From assembly GCA_026770575.1 (NCBI GenBank), contig MU657267.1:150870-168637 (forward strand): DNA of 17,768 bases, in the 5' to 3' direction. The stretch is from Pelagophyceae sp. CCMP2097 (taxonomy: Eukaryota; Sar; Pelagophyceae). Position 1 is the stretch's first letter. Every line of letters starts with the position of its first letter. Below, one piece after another: positions 1-8,429 of this stretch. Both the position numbers and the translations under genes were made by a program. Below the pieces are notes generated by a model, which had not been told where the DNA came from, searched no databases, and saw only the letters and a list, made by a program, of their open reading frames with translations.

Positions 1-494
1 GCGCCCGTCTCGGCGTCCCAGAGCCGCGCCGTTTTGTCGTAGCTCCCCGTCACGATGCGCTTGCCGTCGGGCGTGAAGGCGCAGCTCTTGATTAAGTTGG
101 TGTGTCCCCGGAGCGTCGTCTGCAGCGCGCCCGTCTCGGCGTCCCAAATAACCATGATCGGTGGGTTCCGCACGTTTGGCGAAGACCAAGCGACCAGGCG
201 TTCCAGGGCGCCACCCCCCACCCTCCCAAGCATCCCGCGGGGTTGGCGACCAGCCACCCAGGCGCCGTAGTACACCCGGTACGAGTTGGACGAGTCGAAC
301 CGCTGCTTCGCGGCGCCCACCAAGCCGTCGAGCTTGTCGTACGGCGGTGCCAACTCATTCTCGTCGTCGACGGAGGTGCGTATTCGCGTGGACGAGTGCG
401 CGCCAACCACGGTCTGCCACTGCAGCATGCCCGCCGAGGCATCATCTCGTCGCACCACCCTCTGCAGGGTCACGACGGCGTGACGGACCGCCAT
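1..494 (-). CDS. WD40-repeat protein, 5' part, runs off left edge
   Basis: The minus-strand frame is open from about 632 to the window edge. It contains one clear WD40 blade and the end of a preceding one: VIWDAETGALQTTLRGHTN is followed by LIKSCAFTPDGKRIVTGSYD and then KTARLWDAETGA at the edge. WD40 proteins form beta-propellers that scaffold protein complexes; the partner cannot be told here. The upstream part (about residues 1-100, including DENELAPPYDKLDGLVGAAK) is unfamiliar but lacks stops and reads like real protein. I use the ATG at 494 (MAVRHAVVTLQ). An in-frame ATG at 566 lies in a tandem repeat and is less likely. An internal-exon start near 444, after a CAGAG|G acceptor-like site, is also possible. 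An in-frame TGA at 635-633 closes the frame upstream. The WD40 identity is certain; the 5' boundary is not. Confidence 0.68.
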   Translation of the reverse strand, partial: MAVRHAVVTLQRVVRRDDASAGMLQWQTVVGAHSSTRIRTSVDDENELAPPYDKLDGLVGAAKQRFDSSNSYRVYYGAWVAGRQPRGMLGRVGGGALERLVAWSSPNVRNPPIMVIWDAETGALQTTLRGHTNLIKSCAFTPDGKRIVTGSYDKTARLWDAETG

Positions 495-543
495 TGCCCG
501 GCGTCCTCGCTGGGGGCCGTACACGGGTCCACGGACCCGCAGA

Positions 544-601
544 CCAAGCCCCCCAAGCAATTTCATGACCCGCTCCCCAAGCCCCCCAAGCAATTTCAGG
601 A
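544..601. repeat. Two tandem copies of a ~32-bp unit
   Basis: The block beginning CCAAGCCCCCCAAGCAATTT occurs at 544-575 and again at about 576-600, just upstream of the WD40 frame. It creates the alternative in-frame ATG at 566, which is one reason to distrust that start. Confidence 0.75.
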
Positions 602-683
602 CACCGCCCCATAGCCCCCCATAACCCACCGATCATGGTTGTTCCCCAAGAAATGCTCACGGGCTGAGGAGCGGTTACTAGGC

Positions 684-710
684 TAGGGTCAGGGTCAGGG
701 TCAGGGTTAG
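684..710. repeat. Short hexamer run (AGGGTC)n ending in AGGGTTAG
   Basis: Three copies of AGGGTC are followed by AGGGTTAG. This resembles degenerate telomere-type TTAGGG DNA, but only four units are present. An interstitial telomere-like scar or an ordinary microsatellite are both possible. Confidence 0.6.
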
Positions 711-714
711 TGAG

Positions 715-948
715 GAGCTGCAATACCGACCACGCCGAGGAGCGTAGAAATACCCATTGGCCGAGGAAGACCCTCCGGTGTAGAGCTCCACCCAGGGTGG
801 AATATATGCACTTGACGGGTTGTCTGTCTTGGCGATCACCAACGCGCTTCCTTGCACGTCGAGGCACTGCTTCAGCGCGCGAAGGTTGGTGGAGCGGCAA
901 TCGTTTCGCCGCTCCGAGGGCACGTGCTTGTGCAGCGCCCGGAGGACG
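715..948 (-). other. Possible unassigned exon, weak TLDc-like pattern
   Basis: A minus-strand frame between the ABC1K stop and the WD40 gene reads ALHKHVPSERRNDCRSTNLR, then ALKQCLDVQGSALVIAKTDN, then an SAYIPPW segment and a GYFYAP segment. Its composition is protein-like, unlike the satellite translations. The spacing L-x3-C-x3-G-x2-L, then Y-x3-W, then an aromatic strand is loosely like a TLDc domain; this is a guess from pattern only. No convincing splice sites were found at either end. It could be an upstream exon of the WD40 gene, a remnant, or chance coding-like DNA. An 11-bp tandem repeat (about 950-971) sits immediately upstream. Confidence 0.25.
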
Positions 949-1039
949 GTCCGTCGCCGGTCCGTCGCCGGTCCCGGAGACGAGGGGCCCCAAGGGAATG
1001 CGGTTCTTAAAACCCTTTTTAAAACCCTTTTTTCACCCG

Positions 1040-4000
1040 TCACCCGCGCGCAGGCGTGGCGACGGCCGCCGCCGCATTTCGCCGAAGCACTGCCCAGGCG
1101 AAGCCGCGGCCGCCTTTTGTGCGCAAAGCGTCGTAGAGGATCCTGCGCCTCGTCGAGTTTGAGAGCTTGGCGGCCTCGCAAATAAGTTGCCATGCCTTGC
1201 GCGGCGCGAAACGACCGTGCAAGTGAGTCAAATCCACAAGCGTCGCGCGCAGCACGGGCGAGCCGTCGTTTGCCAGGAGGCGCCTTAGCGCAAAGGGGTA
1301 AATCGGGCGGATGATGTTGAATTTCGGGTTTGCCTTCTTCGCCAAGCCTTCCAAACAAGCGAGCGCGCGGACGTTGTTCAAAAAGTACGGCGGGAATTGG
1401 AACTCGTATTTCGGAGCAATGGCCGCCAGCTTTTCCACCTAAAGGAAACGATTCAGAGCCGCGAAATCAATCAAAGGGGCAACCCCGGCAAGTCGTGCGG
1501 CGACGCGGCCTCGACGCAAACACGCGCAAATCACGCGCAAATCACGCGCAAATCACGCGCAAATCGACTTACGAGCGCGGAGAAGCGGACAGACGGGATG
1601 CCGTCCTCGGATGAACCGAAATCGAGGACGCCGGAAGCGCTTTCTAGGTCTTTGGTGAACTCCGACAGTCGCACGGGATCCCGTACGACGTGCGCGGGCA
1701 GCAGGAGCAGTTGCTCGAAGAGTGACGCAACCGCCGCCCAGTCGCGCCGGACGAGGTACGGCATCGCGCAGACGAGCCCGTCGCGGACGGTTGGAGGGAC
1801 CTGCAGGGTTCTTAATACGGTTCTTAATACGGTTCTCTACGGTCCCCGCACTTACATCAGCAATGAGCCCAAAGTCCAGATAAGCGAGCTGATCGCCGCT
1901 CCGCAGCAAGTTGCCGCCGTGCGGGTCCGCGTGCATGACCTGATGGCGGAAAGCGTGATCGCTCTACAAAAGCGCTTCCGGAAGGACTGAAGAAGAAGAA
2001 ATTACAGGGCAGGAAGACCCGAGGGACTTTGCCAGGGAGAAGTTGACATAGGGACCTCGCCATAGGGGGGCCTGTCGCGGGGACCTTTCTGGGACCTTGT
2101 CACAGGCCTTGCTGGGGACCTTTTCACGGGGGCCTTGTCACGGGGGCCTTGTCACAGGGGCCTTGTCACGGGGGCCTTGTCACGGGGGCCTTGTCACGGG
2201 GGCCTTTTTCACAGGGGCCCCGTCACGGGGGCCTTGCGGGGGCCTTGTCACAAGGGCCTTGTCGCGGGACTTTGTCGCGTCCCAGTGACCCCTTGTCGAG
2301 GTCCCATTCAGAGTTCCAGAGTCGAGGTCCTCGTGACGAGGGGGTCCCCGTGCCAAGGGCCCCTATGCAAAGGTCGCTGTGCCAAGGTCACTGTAACACG
2401 GTCGCATTGGCAAAGTCCCTATGCCAAGGTCCCTGTGTTGAGGTTGCCGTGGTCCCCTTAGGCACATTTCCCGCAACGAGTTTTCCGTGACAAGGTCATT
2501 TTGAAAGGTCCTTTTGAAGAGGCCCCTGTAACGGGGTCTCTGGGACAGGGTCCCTCTGACGAGGGCCAGTGACGGGACCCTGTGAACGTCTTTACGACAC
2601 GGGCCCTGCGACACGGTCGCCGTGACAAGGACCACATGGCAAGGTCCCCGAGACACGTGGCCCATGACCAAGTCCCCGTCACAAGAACCCGGCGACGAGG
2701 GCCCCGTGGCACGGTCCTTGGGAAGGCCCTTTGACTTCTTATGGGGTCCCTTTGGTAAGAGTTCCAGAGTCGAGGTCCCCGTGCCAAGGGCCTGTGACTG
2801 GGTGGGTCCCTCTGACACGGGGCCCTTTGACAAGATCCCGTCGTCGTGGCAAGGTCCCTATTCAAAGGTCCAAGACAGTGTCCAAGGTCCCCGAAACGTT
2901 CGCCGCAACGAGGTCCCCGTCGCAGGTTCCAGGAGCAGCGACGGTGTATTCGGGTTTCCAATCTGCGCCAAACCCTGCCGCCACGTCTCTGTGGCAAGAA
3001 CCCCGTGATGAGGTCCCTGTCCCGAGGTTCCTGTGCCGAGGCCCCCGCGACAAGGTCCCCGTGACGACGTCTCTGCGACAAGAGCCCCGTGACAATGTCC
3101 CGTCGGACAAGGTCCCTGTGACAAGAACCCTGCGGCAACGTCCCCGTGGCAAGGTCCCGTCGGACAAGGTCCCTGTGACAAGAACCCTGCGGTAAGCTCC
3201 CCGTGGCAAGGTCCCTGTGACAAGAACCCTGCGGCAAGGTCCCCGTGGCAAGGTCCCTGTGACAAAGAAGCCCGTGACAAGAGCCTTGTGTCGAGGTTCC
3301 TATGGCGTCCCTGTGATTTGGTCCTCGTGACGAGGATCCTATGGAAAGGTCCCTGCGACAAGGTCCGTGTGACGAGGTTCCTGTGCCGAGGTCGCTGCGA
3401 CAAAAAGTCCCCTGACAAAAGTCCCTGTGACCAAGTCCCTGTGACGAGGACCCTATGGCAACGACTCTGTGACAAGGTCCCCGTGACAAGGTCCCCTTGA
3501 CAAGGTCCCTATGGCAACATCTCTGCGACGAGAACCCCGTGACGAGAACCCCGTGCCAAGGTCCCTGTGACAAGGGCACCGTGGCAATGTCCTAGAGACA
3601 ACGTCTTGTTGACCAGGTCCCTGTGGCAACAGTCTCCGTGAAAGGGCCCCTGTGACCAGGACCCTGCGACAAGGCCCCCGTGACGAGGTCCCCGTGACAA
3701 AGTCGTAGAGACAAGGCCCCCGCGCCTCTGCTGGTTTCGAGGGCATCGACACGGGTTGGCCGATGGCGCGGCGGCGCACGCCCGTCTCCATCAGCTGCGA
3801 GAGCCTATGAAAGCGTATGAGACGCTCTGCAAGCCTCGAAAAGTTTGAGAAAGGCCCTTGTCTGTGGCGCCTCGATTTTCTTTTCGTGGCCGCGGTCCCC
3901 CGGGCGCCGCTTCCGGCGTGGCGGCGATGCCGAGCTCGACGAGGGCGAGGTCCTCTGCGTCGCCGAGTGGCGTGCCTTGGATCCATTCCATGACAAGCAC

Positions 4001-7000
4001 TCTTTGCGTGCACAGCTCCGGCACCAGCACGGGGATCCGAATGCCCGGAGCCGGAATATTCGCGGCGTGCGTGCCGCCGGGGCCGTACAACGAGTAGAAC
4101 CTAGAGGCTGTACTCCAGGTGTGCTCGAGGGGGAACTCTATAGAGTTTGGGAATCGCAGCGCCTCCGGGCGGTCATACGAGTCTGGGCTGTTCAAGTGCG
4201 ACGGCTCCTGCGAGGGGCCTCGCACGGGCCTCGTCCGGGCATATCGCCGCTGGCCAATCGCTGCTCGACCCAAAGGCGTCTCTCTTCGACCAAACGGGGC
4301 AAGGCCATTTCCAGGGGCAGGACCAAGGACCCTTTGCAGACGGCAGGAGCAGGGCCCCCCACGGCCCGCAACAAGGTCAGTGCCCGCACTTTGGAGCCTT
4401 GCGAGGGACTTGCCAGGAGCTCTCCAGAAAGACAGCACCCAGAGGGACTTGCCAGGAGCTCTCCAGAACCTCTCCAGCAAGATAGCACCCAGAGGCCTCT
4501 TTGGGGCCGAGCCTCGAGTGCGAGAGACCAACAGGGCCTTGCAGGGCGCCCCGAACTGTACGAGGGGAGCGCATCGTGCTTCAAGGCCCGGTTCAGACCG
4601 CACGAGGGGCCGTTTGAGGGGCCGTTTGAGGCCACAGTTTGAATCATTTCCCGTGGAGAGGGCCCGTGCGAGAGCCAGGGCCCGTGCCAGGCAAGGGGCC
4701 CTGCAAGAGGCGCTGGGCCCTTGCAAGGGACCGTGGCAGCTTGCCCGGGTTCTGGGAAGAGGCCTGGGCGATTTGCAAGATATCGCCAAAGAGGCCTCTG
4801 CAAGGGCTCGTCCCTCGGGGCTTTGCAAGGACCCGGGCAAGGATTTACGGGCCCTCTCGAACCCAATCGCCCATATGGCATCCCATACGGCGTGAGCCCA
4901 TACGGGAGAGAATGGATCCTCGAATATCTCATTCGAAATGTCGGGCGGGGACCGCAACGCGGCGCGAGGCGGCGACGTTTGTGGCAACGTCACGTGGCAA
5001 CGTCCCTGTGGCAACGTCCTGTGGCAAGAGACCCGTGACACGGTTCCCGCGGCAAAGACGAAGTGTGAGAACAAACGGCCCCTCTGAGAAAGTTTCGTAT
5101 GCTCATCAAGTTTCGTATGCTCATCAAGTCCCTCTGACAAGGTCCCTGTGGTGGCAATGTCCCCGTCACGAGGTCCCGTGGCAAGGCCTCCGCGACAAGT
5201 CCCCATGGCGAGGTCCCTCTGCCAGGTCCCTCTGGCAAGGTCCCTCTGGCAAGGTCCCGTGACACGGTCCCGTGAGACCCTGGACAAGGCTCCGCGACAA
5301 GGACCCTGGACAAGGACCCTGGACACGGCTCCCTGGCAAGAACGCTGTGGCCCCGTCCCGTGACAGGGTCCCTGATCCCTTTTGGCAAGGACCCCGTGAC
5401 GGCGTCCCGTGGCACGGTCCCGATGCAACATCCCTGCGACGAGGCCCATGTGAGACAAGTAGTCCTATTGAGACAAGGTCCCTGAGACGCGGCATCCCAG
5501 ACATGGGCAGACATGGGCCCATGTGGGCAGAATCCCAGATTTTCCACACGGCGGCTCCTTTGTGTCAGGGCTGTGCCAGGGCCCCAACGCTGGACCCTCG
5601 CAAGGCAGCGTGCGTGGCACCGTGCGTGGCAGCTCGAGAGGGCCGTTCAAAGAGGCCTCGCAAGTGCAGGATTGCCACCTTCAGGGGCCTTGCGGGCTTT
5701 CAACGGACTTTAGCCAAAAGCTTTCAACCGACTTAAGCAAGGATGCCAAAGCTTCTGGGCCGCCTCCTCGGCGGTCCTCCTCGGCGGTCCTCCGGGCGCG
5801 TTTCTTCAAAGGGCCGTACAGAGGGCCCTTGCGAGGGTCAAGACCCGTGCGAAAGGGGAGCGAGCGGTTCCCCATCTCCGGGCCATTACGAGTGGGGCGC
5901 ACTATGCTTCAAGGCCCTGGACCCTCGCAAGGGCCCGTCTCGAGGACGATTCAACGCCGTTGGAAAGGATGGCACGGGTCCAATCGAGCCTCGAATTTGA
6001 CCACGTCGAATTTGCCCGTGTGCCATGGGATATACGGCCCGTGTGCCATGCCATACGGGAGTGGCCTCGCCCGTCCAAGGGGCCTTTACAAGACAAGGCG
6101 CGCAGTGCAAGGGCCCTTTTCGTGGGCCCTTGAAGTGATTGCGCTTCGGACCCTGATTGCGCTCCGGGCCCTGATGAGGGCCCGTGCTTCAAGGCGCCTT
6201 TTTCGACGTTGCGGTACAGGGGTTGCGTTCCAGGGGACCCTCATCTGCGGAATCGTACTTCAAGGCCCTCTTCCCATTTGCAAAAGGGGCCCCGAGAATA
6301 CGCTCTGAACTCGGCCCTCGGCCCATTTGGCAAATTTCCGTCAGAGCCGAGAAAGGGGCGTCCCTTGGAAACGGACCCTTGTTCCGGCGCTGGCCCCGAT
6401 CCTCCAATGCAGCTTGAAACGGGCCTTTTCAAATCCCGCCCAAGCATGGACTCTCTCAGAGGTCGGGGCGGTTGCCGCGACTTCAAACCCCTGTGCTTGC
6501 TTTGCGTTTGCCCGTTTTCGAGTTTGCCGGAATTGCACCACGCGGACCGGACCGTATCTGGTTCCTGGCTTCGCGCCGAAAGTCGACTTCTTCCAGTAAT
6601 CGGCTACAGAATTCATCCACTGCCCCGACCACGTCCGCCTTGACGAGACGAGAAGCGGCGAGGACCGTGGCCAAGAGGCGGAGCAGCGCCGCGTCCGCCA
6701 GCACCTGTTGGACGACGCCCGGCCGACGGACCTTGACAGCGACAGGCCGACCTTGCCAAACACCTTTATACACCTGCCCCACCGACGCCGCCTTCACGGG
6801 CGAACCCAACGACTCGAGCAAGGCCAATGCGCCCGTGGCATTCTGGAGCTCTCGCCGGATGATCCCCAAGGCCGCGACTGATGAAAACGGAGGCACCGCG
6901 TCCTGCAACGACAACAACGCCGAAGCAATCTCCTCCGTGAAGATGTCACCCCGCGACGCCACGGCCTGCCCGGCCTTGACGTACAGCGGGCCGAGGCCTA

Positions 7001-7584
7001 GCGGGGTTCCCATAAAAAGATGATGGCCGATAAAAACATGCCAAAGCCAAAGAATGCGGCCTTTCCAACGCCCTTTTCCGCCCCCGCTCACCTCCGAGCG
7101 TCTTCGCCAGCATGGGCGCCACTGCAGGCCGCACTTTGGACCAGTTCCCTTGTTCGGTCATGTACCTCGACGCGACTGCGATGAAGAGCGGTGCCGTTTT
7201 TGAAAACGTTTCCAAACCTCTTGAAAACAGCGCCGCCGCGCTCGGCGTATATAAAGCCCTCGCCCTCCGCAGAGACCCAGACGCCGCAAAGCCGTCGGCC
7301 GTATTCTGAGCCGAACGCCAGCGCTCGGCGACGTCTTCGTCGGTGGGCGACGGAGCGTCGGGAAGCGGGGCCGGTGCCGCAGACGCGAGAGAGGTAAACG
7401 TCGGGCCCGCGAACAGCGCCGATGTGCGCCCGGCGCGCGGGCCGCCCCGCGGGCCGCCCCGCGGGCCGCGCGCGTTATGCGGCGGCGCGATCGGCGACGC
7501 GGTCGGCGGCGCCCACGCGCCCACACCGGAAACGGCGAGCACCGCGCACCACGCTGTGGCGAGGCACGCTTGACGGCCCGGCAT
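1040..7584 (-). CDS. Plastid-targeted ABC1/UbiB-family atypical kinase (ABC1K), seven exons
   Basis: Exons on the minus strand: 7584-7092, 6997-6553, 4100-3918, 3804-3780, 1939-1856, 1800-1573, 1438-1040. They total 1857 nt, 618 residues plus TGA. The start at 7584 gives a signal peptide (MPGRQACLATAWCAVLAVSG) and a junction VGA|WAPP typical of secondary-plastid presequences, then an Arg/Gly/Pro-rich transit region. Core motifs: KAGQ 172-175 (ABC1 KxGQ), P231-VKAASVGQVY (Ala-rich loop), VAVK with Lys253, EVDFRREARN 301-310, VLVMEW 347-352, HADPHGGN 385-392 with Asp387, DFG 404-406. All catalytic-type residues are present. One oddity: the first Ala of the usual AAAS loop is Lys233. In plants and algae the family acts at plastoglobules and thylakoids in prenyl-lipid and quinone homeostasis; the substrate here is unknown. 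The frame is kept across every junction. The subgroup is not resolved. Confidence 0.93.
1439..1572 (-). other. ABC1K intron 6 (134 nt) with a perfect 11-bp x4 repeat
   Basis: Donor GCTC|GTAAGT and acceptor CCTTTAG|G, phase 0. Four perfect copies of ACGCGCAAATC lie at 1522-1565 on the plus strand, starting seven bases inside the intron from the donor. Confidence 0.9.
1801..1855 (-). other. ABC1K intron 5 (55 nt) with a 12-bp tandem repeat
   Basis: Donor GAT|GTAAGT and acceptor CCTGCAG|G, phase 0. The body holds repeats of GGTTCTTAATAC (plus strand, about 1807-1841), so much of this very short intron is tandem repeat. Confidence 0.88.
2050..2290. repeat. 14-bp minisatellite, block reading CCTTGTCACGGGGG on + strand
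   Basis: About seventeen 14-bp units, several nearly identical in a row around 2120-2215. The polarity is opposite to the adjoining block at 2290-3722: this block reads CCTTGTCAC on the plus strand, the other reads GTGACAAGG. The switch falls near 2285-2295. Confidence 0.9.
2290..3722. repeat. 14-bp minisatellite, long block reading GTGACAAGGTCCCY on + strand
   Basis: Roughly one hundred diverged 14-bp units with consensus GTGACAAGGTCCCY. In the ABC1K transcript this reads GGGACCTTGTCAC. Many units are only partly conserved, so the array looks old. Better-matching stretches lie around 3050-3260. Long open frames across it on both strands are satellite translations. Confidence 0.92.
3780..3804 (-). 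other. ABC1K exon 4, a 25-nt micro-exon
   Basis: It encodes LSQLMETG plus one codon-completing base, directly before the HADPHGGN exon. It is flanked by TCATAG|G and GGGC|GTGCGC. Without it the kinase loses the helix before the catalytic loop, so it must be spliced in for function. Confidence 0.75.
3805..3917 (-). other. ABC1K intron 3 (113 nt), GC-AG type
   Basis: The only split that yields the family sequence ELGIAAT-LSQLMETG uses donor CCAC|GCCGGA (3917-3916) and acceptor TCATAG|G (3806-3805). The body has no GT until next to the acceptor. The phase is 2 on both sides. A GC donor is therefore inferred from homology and frame, not from transcripts. Confidence 0.65.
4326..4354 (+). repeat. 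29-bp block, exact inverted copy at 17448-17476
   Basis: The block starting AGGACCCTTTGCAGACGGCA matches the reverse complement of 17448-17476 over 29 bases. Similarity continues less exactly through CCTTGCGAGGG (about 4396-4410 and about 17371-17400 reversed). It is a dispersed repeat shared by introns of the two genes. Confidence 0.85.
4405..4493. repeat. Tandem duplication (39 and 50 bp units)
   Basis: GGGACTTGCCAGGAGCTCTC begins at 4405 and at 4444. Both units end with AGCACCCAGA; the second has an 11-bp insertion. It lies in ABC1K intron 2. Confidence 0.85.
4975..5485. repeat. 14-bp minisatellite, second array (ABC1K intron 2)
   Basis: Units of the type GTGGCAAGGTCCCY, the same family and same polarity as 2290-3722. 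They are interrupted by an 18-bp direct repeat (TTTCGTATGCTCATCAAG at 5093-5110 and 5111-5128). From about 5486 to 6430 the sequence continues as more diverged repeats with no recognisable gene. Confidence 0.88.
6998..7091 (-). other. ABC1K intron 1 (94 nt)
   Basis: Donor GAG|GTGAGC and acceptor CGCTAG|G. Splicing joins KTLG to GLGPLYVKAGQ, restoring the expected ABC1 lead-in to the KxGQ motif. The intron ends carry a short inverted match (AGCGGGG near the donor, CCCCGCT near the acceptor). Confidence 0.85.
7437..7470. repeat. 12-bp coding repeat in the ABC1K transit region
   Basis: GCGGGCCGCCCC is repeated about 2.8 times inside exon 1. It encodes the RGPRGGPRGGPRAGR stretch, giving a basic, flexible transit peptide after the signal peptide. 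Confidence 0.85.
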
Positions 7585-7871
7585 TTCGGGAGTTGGGGTG
7601 GGTGTTGGAGCGGCTCGGCGGAGCCGAAAGAAGGCCGACTGACTCGACTCGCGGACTCGGATAGAAGCCGACGCCCAAGAGACCGACCGGCTCCGTCGCA
7701 AACCCTATGCGCGGCGCGGCTCCCAGGGCGCGGGCGCGGTGCACGCTAGGGCGGCGCCGCGAGAAGCACCGGTACTGCGCTGGTCCCAATAGACTCTTGA
7801 TCAAACCCAGCTAAATCGGGCTTAGCTTGATTTCAGAACATTTCGGACGAGCGCGCTGTTTTGTTGCAAAG
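7585..7871. other. ABC1K upstream region, no gene recognised
   Basis: GC-rich DNA immediately upstream of the kinase start, then A/T-richer DNA from about 7780. The kinase frame continues open to an upstream ATG at 7701, but using it would bury the signal peptide behind 39 residues. I see no TATA box or other promoter element that I would defend. This region presumably holds the 5' UTR and core promoter. Confidence 0.5.
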
Positions 7872-8196
7872 TAAGGATGGACGGTAGGATTAGATTAATC
7901 TTTTCGACATTTGCAGTGTTTCAAGGGGGCGATATTTCCGACGACATTTGCACCGAGATCGACGACAAACGACCGACTTGGACCGCTCTGGAGCCTCAAA
8001 CCAAGGCATCGGAATTTTAACTCGGGGGTTAATCCGTCATCAGGGGACTTTAAGGGGGATTCCGACGACATTTGCGGCTTTTGCGGCTTTTGCGGCCGGC
8101 TTTTCCGACGACTTTAGCAGTGGAATTCTCGACTTCGTGACGATAATGGCATTCGACATTTGCAGCCGCGTCAAGCGACTTAACCGTCCATCCTTA
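7872..8196. mobile_element. MITE-like element, 14-bp TIR and 8-bp TSD
   Basis: Perfect 14-bp terminal inverted repeats, TAAGGATGGACGGT (7872-7885) and its reverse complement (8183-8196). They are flanked by an exact 8-bp direct duplication TTGCAAAG (7864-7871 and 8197-8204). The interior is 325 bp in all, with short repeats such as GCGGCTTTT x3 (about 8074-8098) and CCGACGACATTTGC. It encodes no transposase, so it is non-autonomous. An 8-bp duplication is typical of hAT and some other DNA transposons; the superfamily is not proven. Confidence 0.85.
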
Positions 8197-8215
8197 TTGC
8201 AAAGTGTCACTCATA

Positions 8216-8392
8216 GGCGCGTCGCGGCGTCCGCGACAGTCGGCGACAGTCGCCGACTGTCGGCGAGCGTCACCGTGCGTCGCAGAGTGTCGCAGGCGCC
8301 GCGGGCGTCGCAGGCATCGCAGAGCGTCGTAGGCGTCGGAGAGTGTCGGAGAGTGTCGCAGGCGTCGCGGAGCGTCGCAACATTATCAAGCA
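8216..8392. repeat. Degenerate ~9-bp tandem repeat (GTCGCAGRS-type)
   Basis: A run of GTCGCAGGC, GTCGCAGAG, GTCGGAGAG and similar, starting with a short palindromic stretch around CGACAGTCGGCGAC. It sits between two transposon-like elements. The proteins it would encode are low complexity. Confidence 0.8.
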
Positions 8393-8429
8393 CGACGAAC
8401 TTTTGGGTTTTGGCGCCAAAACACGGGTA

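Larger units (their letters stand above)
1940..3779 (-). other. ABC1K intron 4 (1840 nt), minisatellite-filled
   Basis: Donor GGGC|GTGCGC and acceptor CCATCAG|G, phase 0. The junction gives METG-VMHADPHGG. Almost the whole intron from about 2050 to 3722 is the 14-bp minisatellite described separately. About 1940-2050 is ordinary sequence with a purine-rich stretch (AGAAGAAGAAA). Confidence 0.85.
4101..6552 (-). other. ABC1K intron 2 (2452 nt), repeat-filled
   Basis: Donor ATACG|GTCCGG and acceptor CCTCTAG|G. The junction gives EARNQIRFYSLYG, which matches the family pattern EAxNxxRF exactly. The body is minisatellite-derived: a 14-bp array at about 4975-5485, tandem units at 4405-4493 and 5093-5128, and diverged repeats elsewhere. 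No other coding exon was recognised inside it. Confidence 0.8.

Noticed and set aside
2458..3579. 373-residue minus-strand open frame
   Set aside because: It is a translation of the 14-bp minisatellite (monotonous SQGPCHRDL-type repeats); frames on both strands are open for the same reason. It lies inside ABC1K intron 4.
3791..5458. 555-residue minus-strand open frame
   Set aside because: Only its 4100-3918 part is real (ABC1K exon 3). The remainder is intron 2 satellite and intron 3 read through.
2050..5485. CRISPR-like array
   Set aside because: The units are contiguous 14-mers without unique spacers, in a eukaryotic gene. This is a minisatellite.
7248..7255. TATATAAA as a TATA box
   Set aside because: It lies inside ABC1K exon 1, where it encodes part of the RALYTPS region.
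7582..7701. Upstream ABC1K start at 7701
   Set aside because: It would place 39 polar, Pro/Thr-rich residues before the signal peptide; the ATG at 7584 gives a correct secretory presequence.
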